Positions 42,601 through 55,337 of a DNA stretch of 64,000 nt are shown here, one piece after another; the first letter of the stretch is position 1; the number at the start of each line of letters is the position of its first letter. The notes beneath the pieces were generated by a model. That model was not told the origin of the DNA and did no database searches. It saw only the letters and a list, made by a program, of their open reading frames with translations. This DNA comes from Chlorops oryzae. Its lineage: Eukaryota; Arthropoda; Insecta; Diptera; Chloropidae. The stretch lies in assembly GCA_020466095.1 (NCBI GenBank), contig CM035809.1, forward strand, positions 7,537,723-7,601,722, read 5' to 3'. The translations under genes and the position numbers were made by a program.

Positions 42601-45492
42601 AACTGTGTATATCTTTGCTTGGATGATTGATGATTTAGTGTCTCTTGAGGAAGCACTCACATACAGAAATACCCCCTCCGATTTCAAACAAAGAAATGCA
42701 GATTTGGCCGCACTTTTTTGTCATAAAAGAAAAGTAAAAAAATTACTCATTGACTATGCTGTTTATAGGGGTCCGTAAAAAAATCGGCCTCTAGCAGAGT
42801 CGTGCCCTTATCCCTCTTCTGTTATCTGATTTAGACTAAACTACTTTAAAGATAAGAGAAAGATGGCATCAAAAATTATTCATATAACATTTCACATACA
42901 ATAAATCAACCCTGTTAGTTTAAAAATCGTTTGCACAGCACTCCTTCGGATATGATAAATCTCACCGATGAACACCATGAATCTTAAATTGCGTTTTCCT
43001 TAATAACCTATTGAAAGACCACAATCATTAAAATATAAAATCGTTCTTCCATCAATATGTATTTCTCTTTCCATCACGCTCTCATCCCGCGCCCGCTCAT
43101 TCCATCTGTTCGAGCATCCAGCAACCGGAATGCTTTATTATTATTCCATCAACCGGATACCGAACGCAGATCTCAAAAGAATCACTTTCAATAAATAACG
43201 AAGTTTTAATGTTTGAAGATTTCTCAAAAACTTCTTATGGCTTTAAAATAGTTTCTTATCGGTTTGAAAACCACAAATACCAAGCCCGACCAACGTGTTC
43301 AGATGCAGATAGACCCTCGCTCGTAGCCCATTATGTATATAGCATAGAGAGAGAGAGCTTCATGACCGCAACAGTGCAACATATGCACATATGTACGTTA
43401 AGTTAAAGTACATGCCACGTGATAGTGTTTCATCGACAATCTCGTCTTAGTCTTCGTCGTCTCCGTCGTTGTTGTTGTTGTGTTTTTGTTGTTGGTATTG
43501 CAGCTCTTCCTTCGTATCGTAATCTTCGCCAGAACCACTTCGACATGCACCAGACTTTCATGCAACGTTAACGTTGAGGCAGTCTCCTTGAACTGCAGAT
43601 TTCATTCGTAGAGCTTTACGTGATTTTCTCAGTGCCTTACAAAATCAGCTGCTCCCACTTTCAAACGCATTCGTTCCTTCACATACAAATGTTCATACAA
43701 CATACATACATATTTGCCTGTGCAGTTCCTTTTTAAAAATTTTTTTTTCCTTTATTCTTTTTTATTATCTCTTGCCAAGTCATCTTAGTAACATTATTTT
43801 CCTGTGCACTTTACTGTAAAAGAGAAAAGCAATAACAACAAAGGCATCCACACATAGCGATTTATTATATAACTTTTTTGTAGGACCCTCGAATGTCGTC
43901 GTCGTCGCAATGCTTTTTCAAGCTGATCGCCTTGCCCTGCCTTACCTCGTTTTTACTGCTTTACGGCTATATTTTGTGTCATTTGTTTTATTTCCCTTTC
44001 CTCTTTTTCTTGTTGTTGTTGTTGTTGTTGGTTGGATGTCATTTCAGTTTCTTATACGATTCTCGGTGTTGTCCGAAGTGAGTTCACAGTTGCATTTAAG
44101 TCTTCCACTGGCTACACAAAGCAATGTTTTCTTCTTAAGAGTACAACTTTCCTGGGAGTGGTTAACTTCTACAATCGTCTTTGGCATCTTTTTCCATTTT
44201 ACATAACATGCTGCAATAACTGACCCTACGTTTCGCCAGCTGTCCGTTTGTTTTTCTCCTTTGTCGTCCGTCCGTCAGTCCATTCATCCGTCCGTCCGTG
44301 CTTCTTGTTATCCCCTGCTTTTCCTTCGAGTCTAGTCGATAGGGGTCTCCGTTTGAAAAGCAACATTTCTTAGCCATGTGCACTTTACTAATGCTGGTTA
44401 CTTCCACTTGTCCTCATGAGTCCTCTCGATATTATATTCGCAATATAAAGTCTCTGCTTTTATCGTATTTCATTTGAATTTTTCTTCAGTTCTTTTAAAA
44501 GAAAAATAAAAGAGGTTGACGAAAACCAAACAGGACATATGAATACTTAAATATACGACCGACCGAGCGTGGATATCCTTGTCAATATTGATTTTTCGAC
44601 ATCTTCGCCTTCTGACGTCTTCGCTCTCTCTCTCTCTCTCACTATCATACACGTCCTTGTCCATTCGTGCCCGACCCTCTTTTGCAATAATAAAAATATA
44701 ATTGGATTTGCAAAGTTGTAGAAAATTTTTCTTTATTTTATTTGTTCCCCCATTTATTTTCGTTACTTTCCTTGAAGGCTTCTTCTTTTTTTTTTTGCTC
44801 TATTTCGAATGTGAATTTCGTTGTTATTGGGATTGTGCTTCAACGTCTTGTTTTTTCGTTGTGTTCTCTTCTTCTTCTTCGTTCAGCGAGAACATGCATC
44901 CCTTCGATGATATCCTTTACTTTTGGGTATTTTGCGAAAACAAGTTTCTACTTGTTCGGCACTTTCTTCTTGGCTCTTACGAATGTGCCTGTTTTTAAGT
45001 GCTGCTTATTTTTTCCAACTGTTTTTTTTTTTTTTTTACTTTTATTGCATCCTATTAGGACATTTCCGGCTGTTCTTTGCTGTTCTAAAGTCGTGTTTTT
45101 ATTTTATTTTCTTATTTTTTATTTATTATTTTGTTTTTTGAATTTGCGACTCATGGGCTCGGATTTTGATATAATTCTTGGAGTCATTCTCATGAGTTTC
45201 TTGTTTTGTTATTTTGAAAGACATACATATTTTTTTTCCATATTTGATGAAGGGTAATGGGTCTTCGTTGGGGAACTCTCAAAGGAAATTTTTGACTTTG
45301 CTTAAGATTTCGTTGTGGCCAGTCAAATGTGGGCATGAGTCGTCAAAAGAAAGTGAAGGCCTTCATGAGATGACAGAAAATTTTAGTCCGCTCTTGGGAT
45401 CTTGGTTTCTTTCATATATAAGTCAAAATCTCTGATTGACTATTATCCAATTTGAGGAAGAAACTTCTTGTGAGAATATCATCAACTCTTTG
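42601..45492. other. Unannotated sequence with pyrimidine-rich tracts
   Basis: A GTT microsatellite lies near 43468-43490. Region 43976-44046 shares its sequence with the 253-bp units at 41.4-41.7 kb. A CT run lies at about 44623-44640. T-rich DNA at 44720-45140 creates several false Phe/Leu/Cys-rich frames. No gene is supported. Confidence 0.4.
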
Positions 45493-45884
45493 AAGGTTAG
45501 GTAAGGTTACTTGGGCTGTCATAAGACTGACACACTTAGACCTGAGGTCCGTTGTGATACTCTATGGAGGTGAACACCTATCTCTAGAACCATTTTGAGC
45601 TAGCAATAAAGCCAGCGATTTGAGTAAGATTTACCGAGTCCACGTCCCTTGGGATCGAATTACATAGTTTCCTAAATAAGAGAATGTTTTCCTTGAAAAC
45701 GCAGGGCACTGCAGTAAAAGGTGTTGCGGACATTCTTCTTCATCGTCTACTAGGCAGTATCTGCAATAAATGGATGTCCTACTTTGTAGTTTCGCCTAAT
45801 GAGGGCCCAGTGGACAGTGACCAGTAAAAATTCCGATTACCGCCGATAAAATAGATCGGGGGAGTTGTACAAGCTTTGAAGGTT
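45493..45884 (-). pseudogene. Non-LTR retrotransposon (LINE) 3' fragment, decayed
   Basis: The minus strand encodes the C-terminus of a LINE polyprotein of the I/R1/Jockey-type group that carries a Cys/His-rich region after the RNase H domain. Visible residues are SAVIGIFTGHCPLGPH, then a stop codon, then YCRYCLVDDEEECPQHLLLQ and CPAFSRKT. The family-typical C-terminal end (NLTQIAGFIASSKWF, stop at 45584-45586) follows in another frame. At least one nonsense codon and one frameshift have accumulated. The 3' untranslated part reads GAGTATCACAACGGACCTCA, then AAGTGTGTCAG, ending with AACCTTACCTAACC. It is 5' truncated near 45884, as usual for target-primed insertions. The clade is not certain. 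Confidence 0.85.
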
Positions 45885-46155
45885 AAATAGTTATCGAAAT
45901 ATGCTGACAAAGTCAGCTATATATTAATAAATGATCAATAAGTCAATGAAATTAGTATTTTCTATTGGATGTAAAAGTTTATTCCTTTTTTTAAGGTTCC
46001 TCATAAATATTCATCCAAATTACATCCAAGTTTTTTGACAAAATGGGGCATCTCTCGTTCACATTGTACATTAGCACAAGATGAACGATAAAAAATTTAA
46101 GGCTCCTAATACAAAAGTACGAAAATTTCCGATGGATCGAATTATGTATTTTAAC
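45885..46155. other. Unannotated sequence
   Basis: Short AT-rich stretch between the LINE fragment and the next element; no feature recognised. Confidence 0.4.
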
Positions 46156-46652
46156 CAGGGACATGAACCGGTTTTGAACCGAACCGGTTTTGAAGCCGGA
46201 AAACCGTTTTTTTCTGCTGATGAACCGAACCATTAACCAAACCGAAGTTTTCACAAATGTTTGAACCGAACCGAAAATCGAACCCCTTTTTGTAAAGGTT
46301 CAGGGTTTCATTTTTGCCTGCAACCATGCACAGTGGTCGCTCCCATAGGCCAAAAATAAAAATATCGAAGTCGATATTTTTATGAAATTAGTATCGATGC
46401 CATCTCTAATATGAGTAAGGTAACCACCACTAACTTTTTATTGTGCAAATTTTAACCCTAAATGGTAAAAAAATTCCGTTAGAAGTGGGAACAGGTGTTA
46501 ACAAATTTTTTCAGTTTCAGAAATTTCCGAACCGAGACCCCGGTTCAAAGAAAGTAGAAAAACCGGTTTGACGAACCAATCCAAAAGTTCAAACACGGTT
46601 CGAACCGCAGAACCGAACCGGGAAAATTTTCCACCCGGGTCTCATCCCTGGT
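46156..46652 (+). mobile_element. hAT-like MITE, GAACCGG family, copy 2
   Basis: The left end CCAGGGACATGAACCGG and inverted right end CCAGGGATGAGACCCGG bound about 497 bp. Both halves contain GAACCGAACCGG-type repeats, and the middle carries the blocks shared with 15089-15466. The flanking 8-mers ATTTTAAC and GTTTCAAC agree at six of eight positions, compatible with an eroded hAT duplication. Non-coding. Confidence 0.7.
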
Positions 46653-48905
46653 TTCAACGATAGATTTTGATCGAAATATTGTCATCACTTGGTCAAAATA
46701 GTAGTATTTTCCTTGTCGAATTTAATTATTCCAATAGGAATTGGGCTATCCCTATATAGGCTATTTAGAATAACTCAACTCTGCATATACATAGGTATGG
46801 GCCTCCTCATATTCTTTCTTTTTACTGGCTCAAGGACAGGCCGCTTGCCTTATTTACTCTCCGAGGGTTCCTCGATTCTCATGAGCATAGCATTAAAATA
46901 GCAATTGTTTTTCAAAAATCTTCTTCGATATATTTTAAGCTTTATCGATGGAATTTCAAGGACCGCACGACACGTGGAAGTCTTTTCTTCTCAATAAAAA
47001 TTTGTCCTCGAACACAACATCCTTTTAATTGAGATGCTGCCACGCAATACTCCCCTGAGCTGAGCCAACTGCTTAACAACTCATCTTAAATGGAAATGTT
47101 TTCTTTGCCCCATCTCGAAGATATGGTCTGTTTTTTTCTTATTTTTTATTTATCTTCTCCGGCGCATCCTGGCAACAGATGTCCTTGTGCATTTTCCACT
47201 CGAATATGTTATGAAACACAGTTTCTTATTTTCATCATACTTATTATCATTTACCGCTTCAGGTCACATCCACACCTCTCTTCCATACTCCTCTATTCCT
47301 CCATCCATCCAAATATAGAAACTGAGATTGTTTTGAACGGAAGAACGTGATGCTTTACCAAAATGATTCCACCATTCTCGATTTTCCTCTATATTTTATT
47401 GTTTTTCTTTTTTCCTTATTTATGTCCTACTAATGAGAAGCAATTTGATTTACTTGTTTTTATGCAGCAAAAATAGCACGACATAAAACAAAAAATAAAA
47501 ATAAATAGAAAAATAAAAAGATTTAGTTACCCGAATGAATGCTTTGATGCATAACGAAGAGAGAAAATTCCATACGACCATAAAAATATTTATGCCCTTT
47601 TCTTTTAAGTCTGAAAGCTGATAGTAAAATATTTTACGAGTCCTTAAGGCGAAAATTTCATTTTATTCCGATTCAAGGAACACCAAAAAAAAACAAACAA
47701 ACAAATTGTGATAAGACTGAGATGGAGAGAGATTGAGAGACAGAAGAAATTCGCCCCATTGTGGGCGGTCGTGTTTTCTATTTCCACTCCACACACACAC
47801 ACATTCGAAGTTAGGAAAAAGGGGTGTGGCTGCTAACATGTCAACACAATTGGGGAGAATCCGCAGAAACATAAGTTGCCCTAAGTTGCATCGCATATCG
47901 TAAAGTACAGGACATGAAATAAAAAAATTTAAAAAAAAAACCGAAATTGAAGTGAGAAGATACAAAATAATTTTTGTGTTTTTTTTTTTTATTCTTATTT
48001 TTTGGTTCTATCTAAAAAGGCTTTTAGTCGCTCGTGACATGGACTCTTCAATGTTCTAGTTGAAACTTTAAAAAGGCGTTAACATACATAGTTAGTGAGC
48101 TTTTATGTTCTTGGTGTTTTGTTGCTACGGTGCATTCTCAACATTTGCTGATTTTGTTGTTGTTGTTGTTGCAGTGCATGTTTCTTGTTGAATGATTCTA
48201 AAAAAAAAAAAGAAAAGAAAAGAACCGGGCAACAACTCAAATGCAGATCGTGTTTGAAATCTTGAAACGACATTCATTTTAAAATGCCAGTATCCGTATG
48301 TATGTGGCCACAGTAAGCCCTCTTTAGGAGTGCCCTCTCCATCAAAAATAGGTATGTACTTCCATTGTTCTGGAATTGAACGTTGAGCAGCGTCCGTGGC
48401 TTTCAGGCGATTCTCACACTTGATGTCCTTAATCGCGGGCAATACTGTGCGGCTTGTGGAGAGCCCGAGCCGGAGCCCGTTGTTGTTGTTGTGCTCCATG
48501 GCAGCTCTGTGGCAAAACAAAAAGCTGCCACTTTAAAATGCATGCAAATGTTGAAATGTTGTGTAGAATGCCGTCGGGATTTCACGTATTTATTTATACA
48601 TTTTCACGTATACAACATATATATATCCCGGGGCGAAATGGAATCATGGTTTGGCGGCTTTGTTGTGTGATGAAGTATTTTGTAAAGAGGTTTAAAAGGA
48701 AAAATCTCTTTTGAAAAACAAAGAAAATAAAGCACAAAAAAAAAATGTAAAAAAAGTTGAAGGTCTTAGTGTGCTCTACTCGTGCATAAAGCTCTTTTGT
48801 CACAAAGGATTGTGGGTTATACGGCATTCGGGTATGACGGAGGAGGCTGTCAGCGTCGATGCTTTTTAAAAAAAAAATTGCAAACATGAGATTAAATTAC
48901 TCAAT
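46653..48905. other. Unannotated sequence
   Basis: Holds a GTT microsatellite ending GCAG (48153-48173), a second near 48479, and A-rich tracts (47480-47520, 47930). A 131-codon minus-strand frame at 48125-48520 has no domain I recognise and is partly encoded by the GTT repeat, so it is not called. Confidence 0.4.
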
Positions 48906-49017
48906 TTAACCCTTAGTATGCCACTGGTGCGGTCAGTCACCAACCGATACTAGATTTAAGACATCATTTCCGCTATAGGATTATGTCTAAAAAAGGGATC
49001 AGGCTTAGAAGGGTTAA
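48906..49017. mobile_element. TTAA-flanked MITE (piggyBac-like ends)
   Basis: TTAACCCTT at 48906 and inverted AAGGGTTAA ending at 49017 bound 112 bp with no coding capacity. Same end type as 2447-2630 and 25351-25508. Confidence 0.55.
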
Positions 49018-51019
49018 TTCATATTATTCTGGATCGTTAGGTTTTAAAAGAGAGAGCTTTTAAAAACGAGTCCAGTGACCTTAAAAAGAGTTCAAAACTT
49101 ATCAAATGTCTTTTAAATGACAGCTTTCATATCCATTTTGGATGGCATGGCAACATTTTTGCGGTGTAGCCTGGGTTCAACCAACGGCGCTGTTTTAATC
49201 TTTCTTTTTTGACGCTAATGAGCATTACTGTCAATGACTTCAGTAAATTCATGAAGACTTTAAAATAGACGCAGTGTAATCCTTTATGAATGAACATTTA
49301 AAACTCACTAAATCCCTTTTTGCCTTGGCAAATTATCCAGAAAAAAAAAAACATTGCAACACTGATTACATATTATTTTCATGGTTCAGAACCATTTGCG
49401 TTGGGGTGAAAAACTTCGTGCATACTCAAAGGGTAATTTGGAGTTTTTTCCTCTGATTTTTGGCAAAAATTGTTCAGGTTTGAAGTGGAAAAACGGTATC
49501 AAGGAGGGATCAGATTCAGTTCGTGTACTTACAGGAATTGTTTAGTTATAATTTTCCTATATTTTAATCAAAACATTTTTAAAATATTCTTATTGGCTTG
49601 GGAGCTATGGGCCATAAAAGTTAAAAAAGAGGTTAAAAAATCGTAAAATTTGAGAGGTTTTTGCAATTTGTACCTACTAGATGGAGATTTTTTGGGTAAG
49701 TTTGTACTACAATTATTTTTAATGAGTCCAGAGCTAAAACTTTGTAATAGACAGGAAATTAAAATATTGAACGCGTTACGAGATATAGCTGTAAGTAAGT
49801 GCGCAACTTAATTCTTGGCCCCACTTTTTGAGACCGATTTAAAAACGAAAACGAGACAACTTGACCAAACTTAGTATGAGGTGTTGCTGTACTATGTTGC
49901 TAGTACTATCAGAATTGCACTCAAATTTTAGGCCACACGCGATGACCTCAAAAATGTCACACAGTGTAATCGAGATATATTTCTTCATTTATAGAATTTT
50001 TCCTTTCATAGGAAGCTCAATTAAAAATCTCCATTTAACTCATCAACTTGAACATGTGGTCTCTTCATAGAATTTTCCACTGTCCAGTCGTCATTACACT
50101 GCGATAAAAATTGTTTCAAAATTACCCCTTCTGAGTCCCTCCATTAGTGTAACAGATCAATCAATGTGCATTTATCATTTACAACATTTAAGTTGCAATT
50201 TTCCATGTTTTTCAATTCACTGACAACATTTTTCAACATTTCACTTCCGCTTTAAAATTTTATGCTTGCCATGTAATAATATTCCCTGCGTTGCTTGTTT
50301 TTTTTTACATATTTTTTTCTTTTTTTTTTTTTTCATCACAGCTCATTGCGTCGCGCTGCTTCATATCACTTGTCCCTGCACGCAAAATTTCGTATGCTCG
50401 AGTCGTGACTAAAATTAACAAAATTTATAATCAACATTGCAGTGCAACATAATGTTGCATTTATATTAACAGCAATTTATATTCATAAGCAGCAATCAGC
50501 CAATCAACCAACAACGCAACTACGGGTCATTTAGGCTCATCACTCAAGAGAAGTGAGAGACACAGAGTTTCAGGCAGCGCCAGAAGGAGCCCGGACAGAC
50601 CAGCACCGGACCAGACCAGGCCAGGCCAGACCGGAGGCGAGAGACCAGTTCACTAACATAGAACAAGCACGAGTGGTTTTTAATGATGACATACGCAAAC
50701 AATTCGCTGCATTATGATTATTGCAATAAAAACGATAACGTTGTTGGGGAGAGATAATAATTTTTGGAAACTCAAAAATATAAAGTTTCGTTTTTAATAT
50801 GCAAAACAAATGGGATGGATGCATGGGATGGCAGTTCTAATGAGCATTCTACCAGGCATTGCTGTGGTGTGTCGAGATTATTATCATTTGTAATTTTGAG
50901 TGGACAACGGATAAGCTTCTTGTGATATTCTTTGCCTTTGTTATCATTAATTTATGTGATTGTTGTCTTCTTTATCATATCTTTAAAATTTTCATCAATC
51001 TCTATAATCGTAATTACCG
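49018..51019. other. Unannotated sequence
   Basis: A GC-richer patch at 50570-50645 carries repeated CAGACC/CCAGGCCAG motifs. T-rich tracts lie at 50300-50335. Otherwise AT-rich with no gene recognised. Confidence 0.4.
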
Positions 51020-51925
51020 TATTTGTAATCAGCAGTATCACCATCACCATAACTATCATCATCATCACAATCATCATATCACCAGCATCATCATCATAAT
51101 CACATTATCGTCATCATAATCATCATTATCATTGTAATCATTATCACTGTCATCACCATCATCATCATCATTTCATCATCATCATCCTCATTATCACTAT
51201 CATCATCACAGCCATCATCATAATCATCATCAAAATCATCTTCATAATCATCATATCACCATCATAATCCTACATCATAAACGTCATTATAATTTTCATC
51301 ATCATTCCCATATTTATCACTGTCATTATCATTGTCATCATCATCAATCATCTATCTTAAATTGTCAATCATTTATCATCAATCATCATCAATCATCATC
51401 ATCATCATCTTCATCATCATCAATCATCATCATCATCAATCTTCATCATAATCATCATTATCAATCATCATTTTTATAATCATCACGATAATCATCATTT
51501 TAGTCATCATTATTATTATCATCATTGTCATCATCATAACCATCATGATTCTCAGCAATATCATCATCATCGTCGTCTCCATGATGACCATAATCATTAT
51601 CGTTATCATCATTTTCATAATGATCTCAACACTATCATAATCACCATCATCAATATCGTCATAATCATCATAATCATCACCGTAATGATCATCATAACAT
51701 CATCGTTATCATCATCATAGTCATAACCATCATAATCATCTTAATCATCATCATTATGATCATTATTACTACCATCAACCCACACCATGACTATTATCAT
51801 GACCATGATGAATGTCATCATAATTACCACTACCATCATAATCACTATCATTACCATGAATTTTTAAAATAATCATTCCTCTTTATCATAATCGTCATCA
51901 TCCTCACCGTGATCAGCCTCTTCAT
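51020..51925. repeat. ATC/CAT trinucleotide block
   Basis: About 900 bp built almost wholly of CATCAT/ATCATA/ATTATC triplets, with C confined largely to the plus strand and frequent interruptions. It gives false His/Ile frames on plus and Met/Ile/Asp frames on minus. Degenerate throughout, so it is old or error-prone in origin. Confidence 0.95.
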
Positions 51926-54900
51926 CATCGCTTGAAAAAGTCTTTGTGATGCTTCTCCAGACAATTTACATTATTGTTAACCGATTTCTGTGTTGGAGTG
52001 GCAGGACCTACAGTTTAACGCCGTCTCCGAAGAGCAAAATCTGGTTTCAGAGTACTTAATCTCTGAGGCAATTAAAGCATCATTAGTGAGACTTTCTTAT
52101 CAGTGCACTCAATTTTTCTTGAGAGCTTCTTCTATTCAACCCAAAAAGTTTATTTTCAAAAAGCTTTTCAAATAAATTTTGTTCAAATACCAGCTATGGA
52201 CTTAGGTACTCCTGAATCGTTGATGTTTCCCTTAATATATTTAAATTTCCAAATGGATTCACAAACTTATTTTAACCAAAAAAAAAAAAAAAATGGCTGT
52301 GGAGCCATGTTGCGCTTTAATATCACAATTCATGTTCATTCGTTCGTTCGTGCGTCCGTTGAGTTTGATGCACGAAATTGCTAGCAACATGATCGACCGC
52401 AAGATATTGAAAACGCGCAACATGAGTCGCATGTTCAAGATGCACTCACAGTAAGTTTCCAATTTTTATGTAAAAACACAAAGCATGATTGATTGCGAAT
52501 ATCCGTATTTACAATGCAGTGCAATAAAAAGAAGCGAAGAAAAAAAAAATGAAAAATAAAATAATAATCGATATGAGAAGACAAACAATGTGCAAAACAC
52601 GAATGCAGAGTGCAAATTTAATTTTTTTTACCTCTTATTTTTATTTTTCTATGGAATGAAATGCTTAGCAATGTCGGAGATGTTGTTGCGGAGCATATTA
52701 AAAAGAAAAAAATTTAAAGCGCCAGCAGTGAGGAGCAGCTAGGGAGTAGTCGTAGGCAATGAACGAACAGCTGCGTTCATATTTATTTGTGCATTATTGC
52801 ACCACACCCGCGCGACATTGCGTTTCATTTTTGGTTTTATTTTTTATTTTTTTAAATTTTTTTTTATTCAACTTGCGAACATACGAAACATGTAGTCAGG
52901 CTTTTTGCCTTCAATTTTGTTTTTCCATTCTTTATTTTTGTAATTTTCTTGGTTGCCACACTGGGTGTCTGTTTTACGAGAGCATATCTCAGCGGAAGAG
53001 CATGTTGCATGTTGCGCATACGAACGGAAGCCAGTTGCAGAGGTAGGCAGGCCCCCCTGCCCATCCGAAATGCTTAACTTTATCTACCATTCGACATGTC
53101 GTTGGGTTGTTGCGTCGTTTCCTCAGCATTCACAGTAATTTCGACTGCGCCACACATCGCCACATTGCCGCACTTTGTTGCACGATTTGTGTGTCGAGTT
53201 GATTCGAAATGCATGCGTGTTCTTATGTTTTGCGGTGGTCGGTCGCTTCTCGTTGCTCAGCGTTTTTTTTTTTGTGCTTTTTCCCATGGGCCACAAATGC
53301 CTTATTTATGAAACAAGCAAATACGAACGGAAGAAGCACACGTTGGGAAGGATGGTACAGGAAAGGATACCAAAAATGAACAAAAAAAAAAATAAATAAA
53401 AGGCTTCAGAGCATGTTAAGCGTTAGAGCCGATGTAGGGTTGATTTGGGGGGAGGGTATGCTGGAAGAGACGCATATCTTGAGCTGTAAAGTTTTTAAGC
53501 AGATAATGAAAAAAAAAAAAGATTTGCATAAAACAAGGTCTGCTTTGGATATTTGGGATGAATTTCATTAAAAACATTTAATATTGAGGGGAATAGAAAG
53601 CTTTTGTGTGGCAATTTCGTAACGTTTTTGCGTGTGATACTGATGTTGGTTGGAGGAGGTCTTGTGGGAGTTCAGAATAGGATTAAGAAGGGAAAAAAAG
53701 AAACTTTAAGGTACTGGAAGAGCTTCTCAAACGTTCAGACATTCGAGACATTAAGAATGCAAAAAAATACATTTGGAAAAACAAGGATCTTCCCAGTGAC
53801 GGAGATTTCAATACCCGAATAGCTCCTATGGCCGGACAGATTTGGACAAGAAAATTCTTTAAAATAACTCCCTCTCTTCCGCCCATAAATAAGCTCTTCC
53901 ATCAAAGCATATTGCGATGGTTTTTTCGGGAAATAAGACATTCACTACAAAGTCTTATTTCCCATTGAATGATTTATTGTCCTGATAGACGATGTTATAC
54001 CGAATTAATTTGAACTATTTTGTGACCTTTAAGCGTCAGACATTCAAATTCGTTGTTTTCATTCGGCCTCAAAACTTCCAAAGTTCATATTTGCGAAAAT
54101 ATTCTTTAAGTCTTCATGCCAGCTTAGCAGTCATAATCCTGATGAAAGTTCATGAAGACTGAAATTTGAAACCTTCAGAAGGTTCAAGTTTGTAATAACT
54201 TGACTATGGTCTATTTGCGTTCAAAAGAAGGCAACTTATGGGGCTATTCTGCTCTTTTCTTTTATATTTTGCACTTGAAAAATATAATTTTTAAAAGGAA
54301 TTTTAAAGTTCTTAGAATTCAGGAAGTTCCAGCTGGTTTATTGACGCGAAAACTGGACGATTTCCGCCAGAATGAAAACTTCGCTCGCCTTTTTTTTTCG
54401 AAGCGACTTTTAAAGCCAAATGACATAATATCAAGAGTTCTAATGAACCTCAAATTTGACACGCACCTTCCTAATATAACTGTCTGTCGACCTTTACAGA
54501 ATTGTGTATTTAAACAATTTTTTAAAACTATTTTTAAAGCAATTATTGTTGGAAAAAAATTATGACAAAAATCGGTAATATTTTCCCAACTAAATTGAGT
54601 TTTTTCCTTCGAGGTAGGGATGACATTCATTACATAATAATTGATCCAATTTTTATTTATATGCCTAGGCAATTCACATAGGCCAATTTGCTACTATTCC
54701 GATTAAATGTTTTCGTTACGATATCCTCTCAAATTGTCAAAATTTTCATATAAATTTTTTGGTTTTTCGGACCGAAAAAATTTAATCGGAACAGTAGAAA
54801 ACGGGCCTAAAGATACTCATTTTATCTGGGGATAAATTTAAAAGGCATTTCAGAAGACTTTGTGAATTGCCTAAATGATAATTAATTTTGATGCTTAAAA

Positions 54901-55337
54901 CATTCTCAGCTCACCAAAAAAATGTTGAACTTGCACATTTGCACCAGAACACCTCTTTAAGATTATTTAAGCAATCCATTTGCTCTCGAATGAGACTAAT
55001 TTGCCTAAGAAAGCTGTTACCTATTGCCACAGATGATTTGGAAACTGTCCAATCGAAATCTTTATGATCGAAATTTAATAAAAATTTTGACACAATGGAA
55101 TCTCTTAACAATTCTTCTTATTTTGACAACAATTCTTAGAGAAAAGGTTCCTCGAATATGCTCTGGATGATAACCATTCTGACTCGTAATTAATTTAAGT
55201 GTTAGGGGCATGGCTGATTCCCGCGGACATAGTTCCAACTCCTTCTTGTGATTTCGGTGTGTTTGCGATAATAAGAGACACTTGACGACGTAGATCATCC
55301 TCATTAGTAGGACGATTAGGATAACTTAAAATTTGAT
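51926..55337. other. Unannotated sequence
   Basis: No gene recognised in 3.4 kb. A GC-richer patch at 52980-53260 has no clear coding frame. Open frames at 52103-52384 and 54200-54565 lack recognisable domains. Confidence 0.4.

Noticed and set aside
48125..48520. 131-codon minus-strand frame with non-repetitive middle
   Set aside because: Ends are encoded by GTT microsatellites, no recognisable domain, no promoter or splice context.
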